From Neurospora tetrasperma FGSC 2508 (lineage: Eukaryota; Ascomycota; Sordariomycetes; Sordariales; Sordariaceae), in contig NW_009799101.1 of the NCBI RefSeq assembly GCF_000213175.1, positions 4,274,940 through 4,338,939 on the forward strand: 64,000 nt of DNA, given 5' to 3'. Positions within the stretch are counted from its first letter, which is position 1, and the number at the start of each line of letters is the position of its first letter. Both the position numbers and the translations under genes were made by a program. The notes under the pieces are model-generated. The model was not told where the DNA came from, did no database searches, and was given only the letters and a program-made list of their open reading frames with translations. This document shows, in pieces, positions 41,530-54,600 of this stretch.

Positions 41530-44500
41530 ATGAAGGATGCAAACGGCTCGGTGAACGGCGGTCCCGAAGGCCCCATACCAACTCTCAATGGCCTCAATGG
41601 CATTAATGGCCTCAATGGCTACTCCAAAAAGGGCGTCAACGGTCCCATCAAGCCCACCCTCAGCCACTCGGCCAGCCCCAGAGTCACACCAAGACAACGC
41701 CCACGCAGTCGGCCTGGCGTGATAGCGAGGACGTTCAACGTTGTAGCCAGGTAACTATCTCGTATGATTCCCTTGGTCATGTTGGCATATCGATCTAACT
41801 GCTGTTTCTTCTTCTTCACAGACTCGTCACCTGGTACACCATCCTCACCATCCTCTTCCGCTGCCCCGCCTCGCTCAAGGAATGCGACAAGTCTTCTCCG
41901 CGCATTTGCAAGACCTACTTTGAGGTCAAGCAGACCGTTGCGCCGCACATCGAACCGTACTATACCGCCTACGCCGCTCCCTACGTCGACCTCGCGAGAC
42001 CCTACTACCATGTCGTCGACCAAAAGGCCATTGCTCCCGCCCTGGCATACGTGCAACCCAGAATCCAAAAGGCCCACGGCTACACCAAGACGCAGTGGGA
42101 AAAGTCCCTTCAGCCCCAGCTTGTCAAGTACCAGAAGCTTGCAAAGTCCCATTACGAACAGAGCGTGGGTCCCCATGTCAAGCAGCTTTCCACTGCCGCC
42201 GCCCCATACTATGAGATTGCGCGCACCAACGCCCTGCAGACCTACCATGGCGCTGTTGTGCCCGCGTACCACTCCGTCGAGCCCTACCTCCACAAGGCCT
42301 ACAAGGCCGTCTCGGCATTCACCGCCAGCACCGTGATGCCCTCGACCCGCTGGGCCTGGAACAAGACTAGTCTCTTCCTCGATGGAACCGTCATGCCCCA
42401 TCTGAGGGTCGTCTACGCTGAGAATGTCGAGCCTCAGCTGCTCAAGATTGGCCAGCGTCTTGGTCGCCATACCACAGGCAACAAAAAGTCGGTGCCCAAG
42501 CCCCCGGTGGACTTGTCCTCTAGGTTGGTGGCGACGCATTCTCCTTCATCACCGTTATCGACAAAAAGAGTGCTGACTCGAACGCGTGCCTCCAGCACCA
42601 AGACATCGACCTTTAGCAAGCCCACGCCGGCCACTACCGCTGCTTCGACCCCTTCGTCTCACGCCGAGTCTACGATCCAGGTGGCTGCTGCTGAAGAGCA
42701 AAAGGTCCTGAATACAGAGCACCATGTTCCCGAGAACCGTATACCCCCTCCCGAGATCGATGAGGAGCTCGAGAAGGAAGATCCCGCTCGCCGTAGCGCC
42801 CGTGAGACTGTCGCTGCCGATCTTCAGGACTGGCAGGAAAGGTACTCCAAGGCCGCTGACCAGGGCGCTTCCGAGATTTCGGCCAGAATTTACGAAATCA
42901 CCAAGAAGATGATCCGCCGTAACGCCAAGGTTACCGGCAAGGCTCTGCTCGATGAGCTCCAGACTACGACGGTTTCCGAGCTCGTCCAACTGCGTCGCAA
43001 AATCTTACAAATCATCGGGGCTGTGAAGAAGGAAAACGCCTCCGTCGATGAAGGCCGCGATCAAATTGCCGCGGTTGTACGTCAGGCGGGCATGTCCATC
43101 AAAGAGAGAGCTCAGGAGGTCCGTACCTGGCATGAGAACTACGAGGCCGAGATGCAGTCCGCTATTACCAACGCTGCCGAAGCCCACTTCAGCATCCTTG
43201 CCGACATCAGAGACCTGGCCTTGCAGAAGCTCGGTATGAAGTGGGCTTGGATGGATGGGGTCACTTACAAGGACTGGGCCAAGTACCATGAGCTCAAGAG
43301 CCGTTTCGAGGACTGGAACAACGACCTCAAGAACCTCATCGTTACCCACCCTGGTCTCGAGGCTGCTCAGAACGAAGCGGCTGCTGTTGAGGAGGAGGCC
43401 ATGAACACTGCTGCTTCCGCTGCCAAGGAGCTTGCTCGCTTGAAGCAGGTTGCTCTTCGCAAGCTGGAAGCTGGCGACGACTCGGATGAGTTTGAGAGCA
43501 CTGTCGCTCAGCAAGCTGCCGAGCATGTCGAGTATGCTCAGGATGCTGCGGCCAGTGTCGTTTCCGAGGCTAGCGAGTCTGTTATTGCTGCTGGTGAAAA
43601 AGTTTCCGACGTCGTTGAGGAAGGCGTCAGCCGCGCTGCTGAAATTGTGTCTGAGGCGACTGAGGCTGTCGTCGGAGCCAAGGACTCGGCTGCTGACAAG
43701 ATGGAGGAGCTTGTGGATGACGCCACCTCCCCCGTTGTTGAGGCTGCCTCTTTGACGTTTGAGTCTGTCGAGAGCGCAACTGACAATGTCAAGGAGTCTG
43801 CTGCCACTGTACTGAGCGAAGCCTCCGAGGTCATTATTGCTAGCTCTTCCACCGAGACCGAGACTGTTGAGTCAGCCAGTGTGGCGTCCGAGGAGGCTGC
43901 TGATGTCGCTGAGCCTGCATCCAAAACCCCCTCTATCGTTGAATCCCGCCCTGATCTCGCATCTACTGAGATCCTCGAGGAGACCCCTGTCATTGTTGGT
44001 AACACCACCGTGGCGGAAAAGGAGGGCCCTGCTCCTGTCGAGCTCCCCGTTGAGGAGGAGGCTGAGGTAGAGTCTGATATCATCGTCTCTGAAACTCCTG
44101 AGCCTCCTGCCACCACCGTCAAGTCCGCTTGGCTCGGAGCTGCTGCTCAGTCGGTGCCTACGCGTCAGCCCATCATTGACGAAGATACCTATGACGATGT
44201 TTCTGAAGCCATGGAGAAAATGCGTAACGATGTCAAGTCCGTCTACTCGTCCGCTATGTCTCTTGCCAACAACCAGTATTCTGATGCCCTCTCCCTCATC
44301 TCTGCCCAGATCCGCGGCACCCCTGAGCCGGCTCACCAGCAGATGCTCGCATCTGTCACTCAAGCTTACAGCAACGCCATGGCCTCCGCTAGTGTCCGCC
44401 TTGACAAGGCCTTGAAGCTTGCCTCCAAGCAAGTATACAAAAGCACACCCACTGAGACTTTCAAGATCCTCCCCACCGCCGTTCCCGTCCCCAACATCCC

Positions 44501-45557
44501 CTCTTTGGACTGGGAGCGCATCCAATCCATTGCCGCCCAGCGCCTTGAGCAAGGCCGCTCATGGGCTGAGGAGCAATACGAAAGCGCCAAGATTGCCGCC
44601 GGCCTCGCCACTCCTACTCCTTCCACTCCCTCTGAGCATGTCCAAAAGGCTCTTGAGAACGCCAGACATAACTACTACGCTGGCCTTGGCGTCGCTCACG
44701 CTCGGTATTCCGAATTTTTGGCTGCCGCTTCGTCGGCTTTCAGCTCCATGACTGCCACCCCTACACCCACTGACTTTGTCGGCACTGCTTCGTCAGTCGC
44801 TTCTGTCGCCACCGAGTCCGCTGCCTCTGCGGCTTCTGTTGTTACTGACAACGCTGCCTACGCGGCCTCCATCGCCTCGGCATCTGCTGCCTCTGCTGCC
44901 TCCGCTGCCGCCGCCTCGGCCGCATCAGTCGCTTCCGCCGTTAGCGACGGCGCTGCCTCTGCTGCTTCGATCGCTGGGGAGAACGCCTCCTCCCTCGTTT
45001 ACGCCGCGGGTGACAAGGCCTCCTCTGCCGCTTCCGTCGTGTCCGAAAACGTTGCCGATGCCGCCTCGGCCGTGTCCGAATCCTGGGATTCTGTTCTAGC
45101 CCGGATCTCCATCGAAGTCTACGGCGCTCCCACCCCCACTCCCTGGTACCAGACTGTCATCTCCGTCGCTAGCGCCGCCAGTGCCTCTGCGGCCAGTGCT
45201 GCCAACCAATACGGCGGTGCGGCAAGCGATGCCGCAGCTGATAATGCTGCTTCGATCACTAGCGCTGCTGGTGCTGCTGCCAGCGCGGCGGGCGAGTATG
45301 CCGCTGCTGGTTCGGATGCTGCCGCGCAACAGTATAGCGTCGTGAGCAGCATTGTCAGTGAACTGCTGGTGGGCAGGGAGCCGACGTTCTCTGAGAGCGT
45401 TGTGAGCAGACTCAAGGGAGTCTACGCTACTTCTATCCCGGAGGTTGTGGTGGGCGCGTACGAGAGCGCAAGCAGCTTAGCTAGTGAGGCCAAGGAGACT
45501 GTGGTGAGTGTTGCTAGTCAGGCTTCGGAGGCTGTTGTGGGACACGATGAGCTCTAA
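41530..45557 (+). CDS. Membrane-anchored Ala/Ser-rich amphipathic-repeat protein, function unknown
   Basis: Two exons, 41530-41750 and 41822-45557, joined by a 71-bp gtaact...cacag intron that restores the frame (Arg codon split ag|a), give 1318 aa. Residues 1-74 are hydrophilic with NGLNGINGLNG repeats. One hydrophobic helix follows (LVTWYTILTILFR), then Cys-containing sequence. Next is a region rich in PYY/PYV-type motifs (about residues 95-230). From residue ~560 on there are long Ala/Ser/Val/Glu tracts with 11-residue periodicity, such as AASVVSEASESVI and AAEIVSEATEAVVGAKDS. The C-terminal third is almost pure Ala/Ser helix. Such repeats resemble LEA, apolipoprotein or perilipin-type amphipathic helices that coat membranes or lipid droplets. 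I recall database homologues mislabelled as a homeobox factor; no homeodomain is visible. Confidence 0.8.
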
Positions 45558-46827
45558 AACACGAGTCGGTGTTGAGGATGTGGGGAGATGAACGGGGAGA
45601 GTATGAAGAGGAAGAAGACAGAGAAGAAGGAGGACAGAGAGATGAAAAGAAAAAAAAAGGGGACATTGATAGCGGGAATGATGAGCGAAAATGTGACTGA
45701 TGGATGAGACCGATGGGGAAAAAAGAGAAGGGTGTTTTTTTTTTTCTTCATTTTTGTTTTTTTTGTGTTCTTGATATTGTTAGCTTATACCCCCTCCCAC
45801 TTGACCATACGGTTTCAGTTTCTTATGGGTTGTTTCTTTCCGTTTGTTAGTATGATGTATGATCAATTGCAATTTTTCCTTGTTCATGAGCCATATCAAG
45901 GGAACGTTCTACCCGGGTGAAATCTGCGTGATGGATGTAGACGTAGAGAGTTGGTATGTAGTGCCAATCTCATGGGATCTTGTAAGGACGTATTGTATGT
46001 ACGTACGTGGCTGTTAAATATGTCCATGATAGAAAATTTCACAAGTCATACGTTTGTTTCGCTATTTCAAGTCCTGTCTGTGTTATTCTCTCTTTGACAT
46101 TCTCCGAAGTGAAAAAAGAATGAATGCTGTTTAGCGCCTTGGTGTGTCCTGCTTTGGGAGAGGAGACAGTAACTTTGACACGGAGTTTGAAGATCGAAGT
46201 TGTATTCCAAGTGTAGATGACATCAGGCAAGAAATGTTACGGCACTAACGCACTTTTGGGCATGATACAAGTTGATGAGTTGTTACACTATTATTGCATC
46301 CAGTTGACAATTTTAAGAAGCACCATGATACTTTCACTCTCCTCAGCATGATCGGGTTCATCTACTTGATATACATGTTAATAAACTCAACCGATAGCTT
46401 TCGTAGGTAGTTGCCCCCCTCGCGTTATATTCTTCTACTTTGTATCTAGTCTATTCCGTCGATAACTGAAGAGAACTAAGTGGTGGTGGTTCGGATGATG
46501 GTGGTGGTGCCCGGTGTGTTGTTGCAAGGATGTGTGTGAATGAGATAGACTACTAACAACCCCGCCCCAAATCTTTTCGGTATGCAGTTAGTGCAGTATC
46601 TGAGCAGCCTTCCATTTGTTTCACTCGCTTACCGTCCGCTCGTCGACTTTTCAAGGTACAAAAGGGAAAATCGACCAACGTCTAGCATGAACACCATAGA
46701 GGGCCAGGCACCTATTGTAAAGGGAGATTCATTATTCAGGTATTCGTCACCCAAGATCCGGCCGGCGACTTATGGTTAGAGGGGTACCTAGCCCCCCCCC
46801 CCAACCCCCCCAAAAAAAAAAAAAAAA
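45558..46827. other. Gene-free region before assembly gap
   Basis: 3' flank of the Ala/Ser-rich gene, then T runs (about 45734-45765). One gcactaac (about 46233) and one gttagtgca (about 46587) motif occur. Ends in C runs and an A run at the gap. No gene seen. Confidence 0.5.
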
Positions 46828-47660
46828 NNNNNNNNNNNNNNNNNNNNNNNNNNNNNNNNNNNNNNNNNNNNNNNNNNNNNNNNNNNNNNNNNNNNNNNNN
46901 NNNNNNNNNNNNNNNNNNNNNNNNNNNNNNNNNNNNNNNNNNNNNNNNNNNNNNNNNNNNNNNNNNNNNNNNNNNNNNNNNNNNNNNNNNNNNNNNNNNN
47001 NNNNNNNNNNNNNNNNNNNNNNNNNNNNNNNNNNNNNNNNNNNNNNNNNNNNNNNNNNNNNNNNNNNNNNNNNNNNNNNNNNNNNNNNNNNNNNNNNNNN
47101 NNNNNNNNNNNNNNNNNNNNNNNNNNNNNNNNNNNNNNNNNNNNNNNNNNNNNNNNNNNNNNNNNNNNNNNNNNNNNNNNNNNNNNNNNNNNNNNNNNNN
47201 NNNNNNNNNNNNNNNNNNNNNNNNNNNNNNNNNNNNNNNNNNNNNNNNNNNNNNNNNNNNNNNNNNNNNNNNNNNNNNNNNNNNNNNNNNNNNNNNNNNN
47301 NNNNNNNNNNNNNNNNNNNNNNNNNNNNNNNNNNNNNNNNNNNNNNNNNNNNNNNNNNNNNNNNNNNNNNNNNNNNNNNNNNNNNNNNNNNNNNNNNNNN
47401 NNNNNNNNNNNNNNNNNNNNNNNNNNNNNNNNNNNNNNNNNNNNNNNNNNNNNNNNNNNNNNNNNNNNNNNNNNNNNNNNNNNNNNNNNNNNNNNNNNNN
47501 NNNNNNNNNNNNNNNNNNNNNNNNNNNNNNNNNNNNNNNNNNNNNNNNNNNNNNNNNNNNNNNNNNNNNNNNNNNNNNNNNNNNNNNNNNNNNNNNNNNN
47601 NNNNNNNNNNNNNNNNNNNNNNNNNNNNNNNNNNNNNNNNNNNNNNNNNNNNNNNNNNNN
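46828..47660. other. Assembly gap (833 N)
   Basis: Undetermined bases. The left edge is a C-rich then A-homopolymer tract; the right edge is 20 C followed by 37 A (47661-47717). Open frames called across the gap are artefacts. Confidence 0.99.
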
Positions 47661-47679
47661 CCCCCCCCCCCCCCCCCCC

Positions 47680-47719
<40 letters not shown>

Positions 47720-50700
47720 TCATAGCTCACGAGTGCACCACCCACAAACACTTCTGCACTTTGTTTTATCTTACTGTCCCATGTTCTCAGCTCCTGGATG
47801 CTTGATACTAGACTTCCTACATTACTATATTACTATATCTACAACTTGGCGGTCATCAAAGTAGATAGGGAGGTATGTAGGTAGGTAGGTAGGTAGGTAG
47901 GTAGAGGTAGCTAGGTAGGTACTTAGGTACCTAGTCTCGAAAATACACACTTTATGTACACTACCAGGTGATCACCCACCACACCCACCACTTAGTGCCT
48001 TCCGAGTTCATCGCTTCTGCTAGCTGCAATGCAATTTTGCCAAGCTGGAGGATGAAGACATGGAGCGATAGGTATGGAGTGTTAGGGTCTGGTGGCTGCT
48101 GACTACCTAGGTTGACGCCAGTAGAGCATGTCATCGATGGTGTGGTGTGGTGTGGACGTGTGGTGTAGATAAAGGTAGGTAGGGTAGGTAGGTAGGTTGG
48201 GTAGGTAGGTAGGGTAGGTAGGGTAGGTATCATCGGGCTGTGGACCTGGGACTGCTGGGAGGAAGCAGACATGGAGTGTGACGTGCAGGTTGCTATCTTT
48301 TCCCTTGTTTCTTATTTTGTGTTTGTTTTTCATGGTTCCTTGTTCGAAACACTTCTGCCTAGATCTTCCTACGGTATTGTTACTCGGTTTTTTGTTTCTC
48401 ATGTTTTCCTTGTCATGTTAAGTTTGTCGCTGCTTGGTCTGAGTTTCGTGATGGTCTTGGTAGACGCAGGAGAAGGATTAAGGATTGAAGGGCCTTGCCA
48501 AGTTACCCGAGCTAATGGCACCTAGAGGTACCTTATCCAATGTCTTCTCGCGTACCCGCCTGAATCCAATCCCAAGCCACGCTCATGTAAGATCGAATGA
48601 CATGAAAACCAGCTCGGCGGCTACGTAGAGGTACTGTAGGCACCCATATGTAAATGTAGGGTGAACAGCCTTTTTGCCTAGCTACCTACCCATGAGACCC
48701 AAAGATAATTCCTCGTTGTAAGTCCGGAATGGGATCAAGTCAGGCTACCCAGGCACATGAAAGCCCGTACAGCTTCAACACTTGGAAATCCGGTCCCGTA
48801 CCTAAATAGATCACGAGGCTGTTACAAGTTAGATCAAATGCATGCAAGTTATTCAGCGTACTGCATGTCAAGCGACGCCAACGATGTCTGTGTGTCACTT
48901 TATCTACTTCAAGTTGTCTGGGCGGCAATAGTCCAGAATGTCATGGCACTTCGGCCAAGTTCTTGAAGGCAAGGGGGGTACGTCCTAATCCGAGTGGTGA
49001 GAGAGGGAGTGCAGACAGCTAGGTTCACGTCCAGAAAAAAAGGCAAGTGCGGAAAGACGAGGAGTTCGATCTGCCGGTTAGGGATGCAATACCAGGGAAG
49101 TGAGAATACCGCTGTACGCGGGCGATTTCTGCTGGATGGGTTCCTTGAGGGTCTGGTTTGACCGGCAGCACGCTTCATGCTCGTAGACTGGGATGCGATA
49201 GGGTGCTAGACTCGACATGTCAGGCAACGAGAAGGAGCTATCTTTCGCTTTCTTGACTCGGACTCGAGGCGGTCGGTGGCTGATGGCTTTTTTTTTCTTT
49301 CCTTTCATGATTCACTTAGAGGTAGGTACCCAAGGGCTCTCACACGATGGACCGATGTCAGTTGTCAGCCTGCGCCTATCTTGCGTGGTAAGACCGAGTG
49401 AAACGCACCTCGCCCACTCCAGTTGAGATAGTTCTGGGCCTCAGCGGCATCGGTCGATCGCTGACCATATTCCGTAGCCTGAAGACGGGACGCTCCTTCT
49501 GGGTAATTTTTAGCGATGACCGGGCACCAATGGTAATAATAGCTTTTCCAGGACTGCCGAGCAAAGAAAACAAGAAGTAGGACCAGCAATTTTGGATAGA
49601 ACTCCCATCTGCGGACACTTCTGGAATACATCGCTCATCGAATTCTGTACGATTCGGGTGATATGATTTGTGAGAAGTTGACCCGGTGTTTCTGACCAGG
49701 TCATACCCCTTTGGGTTCTGTCGTCAGAAACGGGGCTACCACTATTCATCCGCTGCAAACCGAATTTCATGACCACCAAGCTCAAGATTCAGTACTACGC
49801 CAACGATTGAGCGATAAACTCATGTTTCATCCCCGTGTGTCTTGCTGTGGAAATTTTATGCGGCCGCGATGTGTGATAAGTCATGTTGTGGTGGTGTAGC
49901 GGACGTTGAAAAAAGCCGGCCATGTGGTTGAGGCGAGCGGCCAGGCAGCAGAATTAACTGGCTTCTGAGTCGCTGGAGACCGTTGATGGGTCTGAGTTGT
50001 GGGTGACAGATGCATCCGCTACTGCATCCGACCGTGCTGTATATTGGGCCTCGACGTGGCTCAAGCTGCCGGTGTCGTTCAGTTATGTGACCTAGATCGC
50101 GCTGTGAAAGGGGGGGATGGTGTCTAGTTGATAGACCACTGATACGGAACACATGGAGGACCAAGTGATGGTTGTATGCGAGGGAGTTTCCTTGTAGCCG
50201 AGCGAATGATCCTTCGAAGACGAGAGATACACTATCGATATTCCAGAAACCCAAACGTTCCACGGGATGACATGTTCCAGGCAGTCCATCTTGTCATTGA
50301 ACATAGTTCCAAGGGGGCCTTGTGAAGAGGCGAGTGTAAATCCGGCGGCCTGGAAGAAGCGAAGACGGTTGAAATGTCCGAGGATGGAGCCTGAACAGTC
50401 TGACGCTAGATCTAAGAAATCCGTGATCCATGATCCTCCAGATTACTAGAGGCTAAACAGGGCGATTGAGGCTTAAATCCGGGATGATCAGGTACTTCGA
50501 AGGCGGCCTAGAAGCTAGAGGAGATGGATGAGTTCTTCCACAAGGGCCATCGTGGTGAAGAGTCTAGGGAGACCAGGGCATGCCGGGTTCAGGTGGTGGC
50601 GAGAAGGGAGAAACAGCACGCAATATGGAACATGTAAATAGCTAGCGGGATTTTAGAACTGATCGGGACTTGGTGTCGAGGTAATCTCCGGTTGGCTGAA

Positions 50701-51625
50701 GCCTACACTGGGGAGAGTGGTGAACATAAGGAAAGTCGAGGGAAGAGTCGAGACAAGAGGTCTTTGGCAGTTGGCAGTTGTGATCTTGGCAACTGAAAAG
50801 GACTGTCAGGGTGTGAAACTGCAGATCAAGACCGCCTCTGACCAATGACAGACCGTGCTCGGACCCCCGCTGTAATTCACGTCTCGACAGCAGGCAGCAG
50901 GATTCGGGAACCCCACCGCGGGACCAATGGCCAGACACGCGGTTCGGAAGCCACGAGCCCCATGGCACCGACCCTCTTTCCCTCAAAGAAATGGAGCGGC
51001 CGTCTAGACACAACATTATTTCCCAGGTAGGAAAGAAGAAATGAGCCAGGCACCGACATTCTTGAGAAGGTGCAAAGCCCTGCTGTTCCGTAGGTCGTGA
51101 TGACCGCAGCGGGAGGGTTCTTTGCTCTCATAGACGGGAGGTCAGAGAGGAACGGGCGAAGTCCGCGGATCTGCTCACGAATTCCCAAAAAGTTGCGGCT
51201 CTTTTCTCACCCACCCACCACCCCCCAGCCACAAATCATGACTTGACCCTTCCCATCATATCTTCTGTTGTTTATTTCCATATATCGGGTGCCACACTCA
51301 CTTTCACATTGACTACCACCTTTTGCATATCATTCAGCTGAGTGGTCTCGGGTTACAATCGACAAATCGAGCCGCGTTGTCTTGGCCTCCACTTGTCGCC
51401 TCTTGTGTTACGTTACTTCAATTCAATTTGATCCCTTTCGGATATCTCTTCACTTTTCGATCATCAGCTTCTTCACTTCTCGACTGGACTATCAGAGACC
51501 TCAACGCCATGTATTAGCCCGCGATATTATTCGAAAATAATTCAGCTTTCCAGCTGCTCATCGACGCAGCATCTATCACAGTACTGTCCAGTTCTCACAA
51601 CACAGACCCGATTTAAACCGTAATC
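47661..51625. other. Gene-free region with GTAG microsatellites
   Basis: About 4 kb with no convincing gene. GTAG repeats occur at about 47870-47932 and 48172-48230, and tacctacc-type words recur through 48.5-49.4 kb. The last 400 bp are CT-rich and probably form the promoter and leader of the next gene. Open frames such as 50642-51016 on the minus strand have no recognisable domain. Confidence 0.45.
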
Positions 51626-54600
51626 ATGGCATCCGGTATCCCCATGGGCGGCTTCCAGCTGGGGCCGTCCCTCAACAGGAGACTCAGCAGGCTTTATAAC
51701 GATACGAAAAAGTCCTCAGACTTCGTTAAAGAGCCCGTCCAACATGCCGAGGCCGATCCCGAGATCAAGTCTCTCCACCGCAAGCTCAAGATCCAAAAGG
51801 ACCGTCTTGTCAGCTGGGGGCTGGAATGGTCCGATCCTACTCACTCCGCCGAAGTCTACATTGACTCGTCCCTGTCCAAGGCCGGCCTCAGCGAAGTCGT
51901 TGGGAGTATCATGTCCACCATCAAGGACATCCTAGCTGAGGCTGAGCCACTATGGAATAGCTCCAAGCAGTTGACCGGCGAGAGCAATGAGCCCTATCAA
52001 CCACCAAAGCGGGGAGAGAAGATCAGGATGGTGGTGTGGGACAAGAACCGCTTCGAGGACCTTATCCGCGATCTGACAACGTCCATTGATACCCTCTACG
52101 ACCTGTCCCGGACTAGATCTTCCTATGCCCAGCATTCATCTGCCGCCCGTGAGAGACTTCAGAGGGCTGTTTCCTCCCCTACCGAAGACTATCGCCCATT
52201 CGAGTCTACCAGGATCCAGACACCACAACAAATCGATCCTAGCACTCTCATGAACCTACGCGACATGCAGGCCGTGCCTATGACCGAGGCTGGAAGCCAG
52301 GAGCCGGGGACAAGGGAGATTGTCTTTATGGGCAAGCAGGCCTATGCCGAGTTGATGCAACGGATGGGCGCTCAAATACCCTACGGACCTCTCCTTTTGG
52401 AATATGCGCCCTTTGACAGCCTCTACTCGATCACGGGGATAACACCACCGATGGCCAAGTTTGAACGTTTGTCGTCCGGTCTTCAAGCCGATCCCCAACG
52501 TTCATCCAGTTCTTGGACTGGTCTTCCTCGCCTATTGGCCTATTTTGAGGACATGGAGAACTCAAGGTTCGGTCTCGTTTACAGATTCCCTCGAACCTTC
52601 AATCCGGTGACCTACGAGAACCTTACCCAGAATCCATTGTACTCCATGTGCTCGTTGGGAGATCTGCTTGCTCGTCCCGACTTTGAACCGAAGCTTGAGG
52701 CAAAGTTCCGTCTGGCTGCCAACCTGGCCAACACCGTCTTTGACATGCACGCCAGGGGTATCACTCATGGCAACCTGCTTATTGATAATATCTCCTTCTG
52801 CAATGCAGTCAGCACCGACCCAGAGATCAGCGGAATGAGTCGAGGCGAGGTCGACATCAGACGACCTTTGGTCTCATCATTTGACTTGTTCTCAGATCCA
52901 CAATCACAAGACGAACCTGAACCCTTCACGCCTTATAGGCATCCGTTAGACCCAAAGAACAGTACCCAAAGTCCTCTCTCCAACAATGCGGATTCCAAGA
53001 CATTGGATCTTTACTCTTTGGCCATGATTCTTATCTCGGTCGGTCTTTGGAACAAGCTGGAGAGTATACTCCCGGATGTCCAGAATCCAGTTGTTTCCGA
53101 CGCCATCCTTGACCAGCTCGCTATTCGATGCGGTACGCTTTACATGAAGGCAGTTCAGACCTGCCTGAAGGCAGTTGACCAGGAGATTGGTGGCCAACAT
53201 ACTGTGGACGAGATTGCTCGCCATGTTGAGTTCAAGGCTAGTCGGTATCTCGAAGCATGCTGCATTTTGGACGGAGTGAGCAATTTGGAGGAGAGACTTG
53301 GAGATGACCTCTCTCCTGCACCGCCAGCTTTGCAGATTCCTTCAGAGCCAGTTGCTTCTGGTTCTGGCTCATCCAAGGAGACAAAGTCTGAAAAGACTTC
53401 TATCGAAAAGCCAACTCCCAAAGCCCGCAAGAGTGAGGAATCAGATCCTTCCATTACTGTGGTACCAGTGCACCCTGAACTGGAAGTGCGGGCCAAGATT
53501 CAAGGTAAGAAGCCGCGTTTCGTCCGATATCTGACATATCTAACCTCTTACACGTGCTTAGCTCGGCAAGCAAATGACTCTTCCATCAAGGAAAAGGCAC
53601 GCCTTTACCCACATGTACCGCTGCCACCCGATGTCGTCGAACAGTGGAACTCTGTTCTCATGCCCGAGATCAACTCGGCTCTCAAAGCCTTCTACCGAAA
53701 GAACCCCGAGTCCGTTGAGATCTCCCTCGAATCGATCGGCGAATCGCCACAGCGTACCAAACCTACCATTCTGGTCGTCTGCACTTCGGTAAACAAGGTC
53801 AGGGCCATTTTGAAGAAGAAGCTGGGCGTTCTGTTCGATGGAACAAGGTCGAATCTCGGACTCAAGGTGTGCAAAGGTCAGGTTCTCCGATCGCGGAAGC
53901 AGGTTATTAACCGTAGCATGGCCAACTCGGACGATACTGGAGATGTCATAGCCGCCAACCCGTCATACCAGCCAACGCCACAGAATGGGGCGAGTATTGG
54001 AGCATGGATTGGCGATCGACACTTGCCGCCTGTCAGTTTGGGAGGACTCATCGTGGTGGACGATAAGCCCTACGGGATGACGGTGCATCACATGTTGGAT
54101 GACCCAGATTCCGATCAAGCCGCCGATGATAATACAAGGAGTATGGCAGGTGGGGGTCTAAACGATTTGGCCGCATGGTATGCTCAACAGTACTCAAACA
54201 CCGACGAATCCTCCCCCGAAAGCAGCGAAAACGATGACTATGCCTGTGAATTCTCTGACACCGATTCCGAAGCCTATTCCGAATCCGCCATAACCAGCGA
54301 AGCTTCTGACGATGGCGACTACTATGAAGAAGAGGAGCAGTTCACCGAACCAGGTGACATCCCCGGCATTGAGCCCGGCTGCGGCGAAGGCTTCATCATC
54401 ACGCAGCCGGCTCTAGATGACGTTGCCTCTGACTTCTACCCCTCCGCTGAGGACAAAGACCAAGACCACCTCGACACCTTCCGGGTCGGGGAGATGTACG
54501 CCTCCAGTGGTATTCGGCGGCGGAAAGAAAACGGGCTCGTGCACGAAATCGACTGGGCCCTCTTCGAATTCGAAGACGATCGCCAACCATCTGATAACTT

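Noticed and set aside
41619-44552. Minus-strand open frames of 194-306 aa opposite the Ala/Ser-rich gene
   Set aside because: Low-complexity mirror translations of the repeat-rich sense gene.
46747-47751. Long open frames on both strands across 46747-47751
   Set aside because: They consist of undetermined bases and homopolymer translation; no coding evidence.
47870-48230. Possible telomere-like or CRISPR-like array
   Set aside because: The repeats are simple GTAG microsatellites without spacers and do not match the TTAGGG telomere unit.
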